Under the pieces are notes generated by a model that was given only the letters and a program-made list of their open reading frames with translations, had not been told where the DNA came from and did not search any database. From positions 1 through 10,697 of the forward strand of contig JARXAV010000312.1 of the NCBI GenBank assembly GCA_029865665.1: a stretch of 10,697 nucleotides of DNA. The letters are read 5' to 3'. Origin of the DNA: Flectobacillus sp. GTDB taxonomy: Bacteria > Bacteroidota > Bacteroidia > Cytophagales > Spirosomataceae. Below are positions 5,746 to 10,697 of this stretch, in pieces (position 1 is the first letter of the stretch; each line of letters opens with the position of its first letter). The position numbers were made by a program, and so were the translations under genes.

Positions 5746-6821
5746 TGAGATATTATAGTCTATTGAATAGATGGATTACTTTGAAATATAATGTTATTGA
5801 ATATTTCAATAAATCTAACAGTAAGAAGAAACATAAATTTTTAAGAAAAAAATCAGCTAAGACGCTAAAAAGAATTGACAAAACCCCTTTAACAGAAGAT
5901 TTGAATGAAATTAGACTATTTACTAATCTAAGAAATGAATCGTTACGGTTACCTCATTTTTTACAGTATTATAAAAAAATGGGCGTCAATAGATTTTTCT
6001 TTATAGATAATAATTCAACTGATAACTCAAGTGAAATTATACTTCAATACGACAATGTTCACCTTTTCAGCACAACTGACAATTTTTCAAATCATCATTT
6101 TTGGATAGAGCATTTATTAGAAGCTTATGGCAAAAATCATTGGTGTATGGTAGTCGATATTGACGAATTATTCTCTTATCCGAATCAAGAAATTCTAAAA
6201 TTGCCCCAACTTATAGAATATTTTGAAGAGAAAAAATTCACTTCCATTTCTTCTTTATTATTGGATATGTATGATTCCAAAGAGCTGAGTAAGGTAGATT
6301 ATATTCAGGGTCAAAATCCATTTGAGCATCTAAGGTTTTTCGATAAAGATTATTATAAAAGTAATTTTCACTTTTGGGACTGGAAGAACATGAAACCCAT
6401 CATTACGAATGCCTATACAGGTGGAATGAGAGAGCGAGTATTTGGGAGTACGGAACACCCATTAGATGTTTTAATAAAAACATCTCTATTTAAGTATGAG
6501 AAAGATGTTTATTTAGTTGATGGAATGCACGCAATAAGTAATACGACTCCTTCTGATATTGAAGGAATTGTCTTTCATACTAAGTTTTTACAAGATTTTA
6601 TTAGTGAAGTCCAAGAAGAGGCCGTTAGAGAACAGCATTATGATAATGCAAGTCGTTACAAACATTACAATCGTAAAATTCATAATAATTTATCGCTTTA
6701 TTGTCCAGAGAAATCTGTAAAGTATGAAAGTTTAGAGCAGTTAATTGATTTAGGGCTTATGAAAACAAGTGAGATCTTTGAATTATTTACTTCTAAATAT
6801 TTAATCCGTTATAATAAATAA
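5742..6821 (+). CDS. GT2-like glycosyltransferase (Glyco_tranf_2_4 type)
   Basis: This 359-residue protein with no signal peptide or membrane helix is a cytoplasmic GT-A fold glycosyltransferase. The Asn65-Glu66 motif followed by Leu-Pro-His-Phe-Leu-Gln-Tyr-Tyr and Phe-Phe-Ile-Asp-Asn-Asn-Ser-Thr-Asp-Asn (87-95) are the N-terminal signature of this group. Asp139-Ile-Asp141 in Val-Val-Asp-Ile-Asp-Glu-Leu is the metal-binding DxD. Late histidines (His263, His279) fit the catalytic C-terminal region. The start overlaps the previous stop as ATGA; the second ATG at 5745 is an equally possible start. The first 50 residues are basic. Its place between the thioredoxin and exporter genes suggests that it modifies the precursor before export; SunS-type glycocin enzymes are also GT2-like, though no close match is claimed. 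A cell-surface glycan target is the alternative. Confidence 0.85.
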   Translation: MMRYYSLLNRWITLKYNVIEYFNKSNSKKKHKFLRKKSAKTLKRIDKTPLTEDLNEIRLFTNLRNESLRLPHFLQYYKKMGVNRFFFIDNNSTDNSSEIILQYDNVHLFSTTDNFSNHHFWIEHLLEAYGKNHWCMVVDIDELFSYPNQEILKLPQLIEYFEEKKFTSISSLLLDMYDSKELSKVDYIQGQNPFEHLRFFDKDYYKSNFHFWDWKNMKPIITNAYTGGMRERVFGSTEHPLDVLIKTSLFKYEKDVYLVDGMHAISNTTPSDIEGIVFHTKFLQDFISEVQEEAVREQHYDNASRYKHYNRKIHNNLSLYCPEKSVKYESLEQLIDLGLMKTSEIFELFTSKYLIRYNK

Positions 6822-6850
6822 ATCACTCTAATAACCCTCTAAAATACCCC

Positions 6851-9124
6851 ATGCCCAAGTTCCCTTTCTATCAACAACTCGACCAAATGGATTGCGGTCC
6901 TACGTGCTTACGGATGATAGCCAAACATCATGGGCGTAATCTCAATATTCAAAAATTACGAGATGCCTCGGGGTTTAGTCGGGAGGGAGTTTCATTATTG
7001 GGTATCGCCGAGGCTGCCGAAAGTGTGGGTTTTAGAACATTAGCAGTCAAAGTTCCATTCGAGAAGTTGGTAAAAGATGCTCCGCTGCCCTGTATTATTC
7101 ACTGGCAACAAAACCATTTTGTGGTATTAGCTCCCTCCGCCCCCAGAGGGGGAGCTTTCTTGCGTAATTTCTTCGGACGAATCTTCGGACTCAAAACTCC
7201 CACTCTGGGAGCAGGGGGACTTCTTTTAGCCGACCCTGGAAAGGGGATACGCCATATTTCCGCCTATGATTTTTGTGAGCATTGGGCAACATCCCAAGAA
7301 GATGGCAAACCCGTTGGTGTTGCCCTTTTGGTAGAAACTACGCCTGCCTTTTTTGAACAAGAAGATGACAAAAAAGCGGGTTTAGATTTCTCTTATCTCC
7401 TCAAATACCTTTGGTCATACAAAAAACTCTTATTCCAATTAGCTATCGGGCTGGTAGTGGGTAGTGGTTTGCAGTTGGTTTTCCCTTTCCTTACGCAGTC
7501 GATTGTGGATGTCGGTATTCAGACTCGTAACCTCAACTTTATTTATGTGATGCTGGCAGCTCAATTGATGCTTTTTGCCAGTAGAACTATTGTAGAGTTT
7601 ATTCGCTCTTGGATTTTACTGCACATCAGTATTCGTATTAACCTGTCAATTCTCTCCGATTTTTTAATAAAATTGATGAAATTACCAATGTCGTTTTTCG
7701 ATACAAAAATGTTTGGAGACATCATGCAACGCATCAACGACCACGATCGTATCGAACAATTTCTGACGGGGCAAACCATCAATACACTTTTCTCCTTAGT
7801 AAATCTCTTGATTTTTGGTGGTGTCTTGACAATGTACAGCATGACTATTTTTACTATTTTCATGGTTGGTTCAATACTGTACGGTTTTTGGGTAATACTA
7901 TTCTTGAAACAGAGACGAAAATTAGATTTCAAAATGTTTGATGTTGCTTCCAAAAATCAAGGGTCATTGGTCCAGTTAATTCAAGGAATGCAGGAAATCA
8001 AATTAGCAAATGCCGAACACCTCAAACGTTGGGAATGGGAACGCATACAGACCAAAATGTTTCAGTTCCAAACCAAAGGTCTGGCTCTCAATCAGTACCA
8101 ACAGGCAGGAGCATTTTTCTTGAATGAAGGCAAAAATATTTTGATTACCTTCTTCACAGCCAAAGCCGTAGTGGATGGTCAATTGACACTGGGAACGATG
8201 TTGGCGGTTCAATACATCATCGGGCAATTAAATGCCCCGATCGAGTCATTAATCCAATTTGTTCAGTCGGCTCAAAGTGCTAAAATTAGTTTAGAACGTT
8301 TGAATGAAATCCACGAGTTGGATGATGAAAGCCCACTACCCCCCGAAGGGGGAGTTTTAAATTCGGTAGTAATTCCCCCTCTGGGGGCAAGGGGGCTTTT
8401 TCTTCGTAATGTTTCCTTTACATACCCTGGAGCAGGAAATGAGCCTGTTTTGAAGGATATAAATTTAGAGATTCCACAAGGAAAAGTGACGGCCATCGTA
8501 GGAATGAGTGGAAGTGGGAAAACAACATTATTAAAATTATTGCTCAAATTCTACGATTTGAAAGGAGATATCAAAGTTGGTAATACACCATTTGATAGCT
8601 TTAGGGCTAATCAATGGAGAGGAAAATGTGGCGTAGTCATGCAAGATGGCTTTATTTTTTCCGATACCATCGCCCGAAACATTGCTCTGGGAGACGAAAA
8701 TCCCAACATTGAAAAGCTCTATCACGCTTGCGAGGTAGCAAATATCATGGAGTTTATTGAAGGTCTGCCTTTGGGATTTAATACCAAAATTGGCTCAGAA
8801 GGCAATGGCATCAGTCAAGGTCAAAAACAACGTCTATTAATCGCCAGAGCCGTTTACAAAGAACCTGACTACCTATTTTTCGATGAAGCGACCAACGCTT
8901 TGGATGCCAATAACGAAAAGAAAATTTTAGAAAATTTAGAAGAGTTCTTCCACGGCAGAACTGTAATTGTAGTAGCTCATAGATTGAGTACCGTAAAAAA
9001 TGCTGACCAGATTGTAGTTCTGCACAAAGGAGAAATCATTGAAGTAGGCAATCACGAGAGCTTGACGGTGAAACGTGGAGAGTATTTTGATTTAGTAAAA
9101 AATCAGTTGGAATTAGGGAATTAA
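6851..9124 (+). CDS. C39 peptidase-containing ABC exporter for GG-leader peptides
   Basis: This 757-residue protein has the peptidase-transporter order. Residues 1-165 are a C39 peptidase with Gln9, Cys15 (Gln-Met-Asp-Cys-Gly-Pro-Thr-Cys), His89 and Asp128, all catalytic positions present. Residues 180-480 are the six-helix ABC membrane domain. Residues 515-757 are the ATPase: Walker A Gly551-Met-Ser-Gly-Ser-Gly-Lys-Thr558, Q-loop Gln598, signature Ile-Ser-Gln-Gly-Gln (654-658, with Gln in place of the usual second Gly), Walker B ending Asp678-Glu679, and H-loop His710. It should cut the precursor after Gly24 and export the core. The loop between His89 and Asp128 is about 20-25 residues longer than usual, and a second insert (about 494-517) joins membrane domain and ATPase; both are encoded by C/G-rich palindromic repeats. 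The base composition is less AT-rich than in the genes upstream. It lies 29 bp after the glycosyltransferase gene and 38 bp before the HlyD gene. Confidence 0.95.
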   Translation: MPKFPFYQQLDQMDCGPTCLRMIAKHHGRNLNIQKLRDASGFSREGVSLLGIAEAAESVGFRTLAVKVPFEKLVKDAPLPCIIHWQQNHFVVLAPSAPRGGAFLRNFFGRIFGLKTPTLGAGGLLLADPGKGIRHISAYDFCEHWATSQEDGKPVGVALLVETTPAFFEQEDDKKAGLDFSYLLKYLWSYKKLLFQLAIGLVVGSGLQLVFPFLTQSIVDVGIQTRNLNFIYVMLAAQLMLFASRTIVEFIRSWILLHISIRINLSILSDFLIKLMKLPMSFFDTKMFGDIMQRINDHDRIEQFLTGQTINTLFSLVNLLIFGGVLTMYSMTIFTIFMVGSILYGFWVILFLKQRRKLDFKMFDVASKNQGSLVQLIQGMQEIKLANAEHLKRWEWERIQTKMFQFQTKGLALNQYQQAGAFFLNEGKNILITFFTAKAVVDGQLTLGTMLAVQYIIGQLNAPIESLIQFVQSAQSAKISLERLNEIHELDDESPLPPEGGVLNSVVIPPLGARGLFLRNVSFTYPGAGNEPVLKDINLEIPQGKVTAIVGMSGSGKTTLLKLLLKFYDLKGDIKVGNTPFDSFRANQWRGKCGVVMQDGFIFSDTIARNIALGDENPNIEKLYHACEVANIMEFIEGLPLGFNTKIGSEGNGISQGQKQRLLIARAVYKEPDYLFFDEATNALDANNEKKILENLEEFFHGRTVIVVAHRLSTVKNADQIVVLHKGEIIEVGNHESLTVKRGEYFDLVKNQLELGN
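7129..7158 (-). repeat. C/G-rich palindromic repeat, unit 1 (reverse)
   Basis: A CCCCC-AGA-GGGGG hairpin core sits within AGCTCCC...GGGAGCT arms. It is read in frame as Ala-Pro-Ser-Ala-Pro-Arg-Gly-Gly-Ala-Phe within the C39 domain. It forms an inverted pair with unit 2. Confidence 0.7.
7193..7226 (+). repeat. C/G-rich palindromic repeat, unit 2 (forward)
   Basis: A CTCCCA-CTC-TGGGAG perfect hairpin (7197-7211) is followed by a G5 run and CTT. It is read in frame as Thr-Pro-Thr-Leu-Gly-Ala-Gly-Gly-Leu, the same frame as units 4 and 5. It lies just before the catalytic Asp128 of the peptidase. Confidence 0.65.
8328..8358 (-). repeat. C/G-rich palindromic repeat, unit 3 (reverse)
   Basis: AAAGCCC, then a C6-GAA-G5 hairpin and AGTTTT. 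It is read in frame as Ser-Pro-Leu-Pro-Pro-Glu-Gly-Gly-Val-Leu, the same frame as unit 1, in the linker between the membrane domain and the ATPase. It pairs with unit 4. Confidence 0.75.
8371..8401 (+). repeat. C/G-rich palindromic repeat, unit 4 (forward)
   Basis: AATTCCCCCTCTGGGGG, then a second G5 run and CTTTT. It is read in frame as Ile-Pro-Pro-Leu-Gly-Ala-Arg-Gly-Leu. Together with unit 3, 12 bp upstream in opposite orientation, it could fold into one long hairpin. Confidence 0.75.
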
Positions 9125-9162
9125 TAGATTGTAGATTTAATAGCATTTACTTACAGCTCAAA

Positions 9163-10539
9163 ATGATAAAAAATATTGAAAATAAAGTTTACCTCAACGG
9201 CTCAAAACCAGAAAAGCCTTTTGAAATTCCCCCTTCGGGGGGTGGGGCAACCGACGCTTCGGGGCTTTTGGAATTGCGGTCAGAGGAAGTCAATGAGATT
9301 TTGAGTAATCGCCCGGTAGGCATTATTCGTTATGGACTAACAATTATTGCACTTTTGGGCGTTTTAGGTTTGATAGCTTCTTGGTATATTAAATATCCAG
9401 AAATCATTAAGAGTGAGGTTATGATTACGACTGGGAAATCTCCATTCAAGGTCATTCCACGTTCTTCTGGACGTTTGCAAAAACTCTTGGCAAAGCCCAA
9501 TCAATCAGTAAAACAAGGAGATTTTTTAGCAGAAATTGAAAATACAACTCGTTTAGAAAACCTTTCGGTTTTACAAACACTCTCACAACAACTCAAAAAT
9601 CATCTTCAAAATACATCCTCAAAAGTTTCTTTTCCTTCTAATACCCTCACATTTGGCGATCTGCAAAATGAGTACAACAGTCTTCTGAAAAACTACCAAG
9701 AATCCGAGCGGTTGAAGGGCGATGCTATTTATCAACAAAGAAGGCGAATTTTAGTGCAACAGATTACTGATTATAAAAAAATGATATTAATTAACGAACG
9801 ACAAGTTAGTTTGAACAACGAAGAATTTGGCAATGCCGAGACAAAATATCAAGCAGATAAGAAATTATACCAAGATAAAGTGTATGGAAAATTGGAATAT
9901 TTGAATCTGGAAAATTCTTTTATCCAGAAGAAAAAAGAAAAAGAATCTTATGCTAAATCATTGATAGAAAATAGCTTAACCCTTTCTGAAAAACAAAAAC
10001 AATTATCTGAATTAGACTTTGAGTTTGTCCAAAAAACGAGAATATACCGAGATAATATTCTTCAATCAGTTCAAAATATTGACAATTTATTGGCGAATTG
10101 GCAACAAAACTATGTGATTACTTCTCCTTCAAATGGTCAATTAAGTTTCTTGAAAAATCTTGCTGAAAACCAGATGATTCGTGCGGGCGATACACTTTTT
10201 GCCGTCTTGCCTCAAAATCAGCCAATTATAGCATTATCAATTGTTTCAGCTCAGAGTTTTGGAAAAGTGAAAGTTGGTCAAAAAGTAATTATCAAATTAA
10301 TCAATTATCCTTTTGAAGAATATGGGAGTCTATCAGGAAATATTGAAGAAATTGAGCCTACTCCTAATGGAAATCAATATCGAGTAAAAATTAAATTAGA
10401 AAGAGGGTTGCTCACAAATTATGAAAAAGTCTTACCTTTTCGGGCTGAAATGCAAGGTTCATTAGAGATTATTACGGAAGATATGCGGCTGTTAGAGAGA
10501 ACCTTTTATGGTTTGAGAAAAATGTTGAATCAAAGATGA
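9163..10539 (+). CDS. HlyD-family adaptor protein of the exporter
   Basis: This 458-residue membrane-fusion protein has a short cytoplasmic N-terminus and one membrane helix (about 54-76). The first half of the lipoyl-like domain follows at 95-127, a long coiled-coil-forming region rich in Gln, Lys and Glu at about 130-310, then the second lipoyl half at 316-346 (Ile-Thr-Ser-Pro-Ser-Asn-Gly) and a beta-barrel region to about 438. The C-terminal Met-Arg-Leu-Leu-Glu-Arg is common in this family in Bacteroidota. It should link the C39 exporter in the inner membrane to an outer-membrane channel, which is not encoded here and must come from elsewhere in the genome. Residues 21-35 are encoded by an in-frame palindromic repeat. 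The start at 9163 follows the exporter by 38 bp in the same operon. The stop lies 17 bp before the terminal repeat and beside the hydrolase remnant. Confidence 0.93.
   Translation: MIKNIENKVYLNGSKPEKPFEIPPSGGGATDASGLLELRSEEVNEILSNRPVGIIRYGLTIIALLGVLGLIASWYIKYPEIIKSEVMITTGKSPFKVIPRSSGRLQKLLAKPNQSVKQGDFLAEIENTTRLENLSVLQTLSQQLKNHLQNTSSKVSFPSNTLTFGDLQNEYNSLLKNYQESERLKGDAIYQQRRRILVQQITDYKKMILINERQVSLNNEEFGNAETKYQADKKLYQDKVYGKLEYLNLENSFIQKKKEKESYAKSLIENSLTLSEKQKQLSELDFEFVQKTRIYRDNILQSVQNIDNLLANWQQNYVITSPSNGQLSFLKNLAENQMIRAGDTLFAVLPQNQPIIALSIVSAQSFGKVKVGQKVIIKLINYPFEEYGSLSGNIEEIEPTPNGNQYRVKIKLERGLLTNYEKVLPFRAEMQGSLEIITEDMRLLERTFYGLRKMLNQR
9225..9269 (+). repeat. C/G-rich palindromic repeat, unit 5 (forward, extended)
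   Basis: AATTCCCCC-TTC-GGGGGG is followed by TGGGGC, a short extra segment and TTCGGGGCTTTT. The 45 bases are exactly 15 codons. It is read in frame as Ile-Pro-Pro-Ser-Gly-Gly-Gly-Ala-Thr-Asp-Ala-Ser-Gly-Leu in the cytoplasmic N-terminus of HlyD, in the same register as units 2 and 4. Confidence 0.7.
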
Positions 10540-10556
10540 ATCAATTAGCCGTCGAT

Positions 10557-10697
10557 ACACCGAAGCAAAAAAACATCAAATCTTCAATGCTTGGATTTCA
10601 TTCAGAAAGCTAAAATATGAAAAGTCATTAATCAGGCAATTAAACGATAATGCCGTAGAAGTAAGTATTCATATTGGACGTTTTGATAAATTACTAC
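10557..10697. repeat. Terminal direct repeat, right copy (circular-contig overlap)
   Basis: An exact copy of bases 1-141. It carries the same piece of the alpha/beta-hydrolase remnant, whose open frame here begins at 10529 inside the last codons of the HlyD gene. The true join between HlyD sequence and hydrolase sequence must lie at about 10540-10557. Confidence 0.95.

Noticed and set aside
7561..7953. Minus-strand ORFs inside the exporter gene (also 8003-8227, 8272-8547 and 8537-8725)
   Set aside because: They lie antisense to a well-conserved ABC exporter, have no family features, and are explained by codon use on the other strand.
7129..8401. CRISPR-like or rho-independent terminator interpretation of the C/G hairpins
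   Set aside because: They are irregularly spaced, lie within conserved coding frames and have no spacer pattern; terminators inside the exporter gene would be self-defeating.
10536..10610. 25-codon ORF starting ATGA over the HlyD stop and crossing the join
   Set aside because: It is short, resembles nothing, and lies in a different frame from the hydrolase-like sequence that clearly occupies this DNA.
1..10697. Complete small plasmid
   Set aside because: Circular overlap is present, but no replication or mobilisation gene or iteron array was found, and a broken chromosomal-type hydrolase gene sits at the join. Circularity is reported without calling a plasmid.

Overview
The window looks like Bacteroidota DNA. 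It is AT-rich and genes start without Shine-Dalgarno sequences. The candidate promoters fit the TTG / TAnnTTTG pattern better than the sigma-70 one. The double-glycine leader, the C39-peptidase ABC exporter and the VKOR-thioredoxin fusion resemble bacteriocin loci of that phylum. Short C/G-rich palindromes of a kind common in its genomes are also present. No finer taxonomic placement can be supported.

The first 141 bases (1-141) are repeated exactly as the last 141 (10557-10697). The contig therefore closes on itself, and the unique circle is 10,556 bp. No replication, mobilisation, partition or recombinase gene is visible. A loop from a tandem duplication, an excised circle or an assembly artefact is at least as likely as a plasmid. 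Just after the join lies the 3' third of an alpha/beta-hydrolase gene (3-266) with no start codon.

Layout: (1) hydrolase remnant, 3-266, and a stem-loop at 318-351; (2) a small XRE/HTH regulator on the minus strand, 367-570; (3) a 210-bp divergent control region with an 11-G tract and two operator-like palindromes 21 bp apart; (4) a plus-strand operon of an MGT-type (GT1-like) glycosyltransferase split by a -1 frameshift at an A9 tract (781-2147), a membrane C39-like/VKOR/thioredoxin fusion (2128-3732) and a 69-aa precursor peptide with a GG leader and a six-cysteine core (3784-3993), closed by a strong intrinsic terminator; (5) a second plus-strand operon of a secreted TlpA-like thioredoxin protein (4264-5745), a GT2-like glycosyltransferase (5742-6821), a C39 peptidase/ABC exporter (6851-9124) and an HlyD-type adaptor (9163-10539).

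Together the genes encode a complete path for a secreted, disulfide-rich and probably glycosylated ribosomal peptide. Two glycosyltransferases could modify the precursor, VKOR-Trx and TlpA-like proteins could oxidise or shuffle its cysteines, and the C39 exporter would cut after GG and export it with HlyD. This gene content parallels the glycocins of Firmicutes but with different enzyme families. No immunity gene is obvious. Five C/G-rich palindromic repeats are inserted in frame, and only in the two transporter genes.
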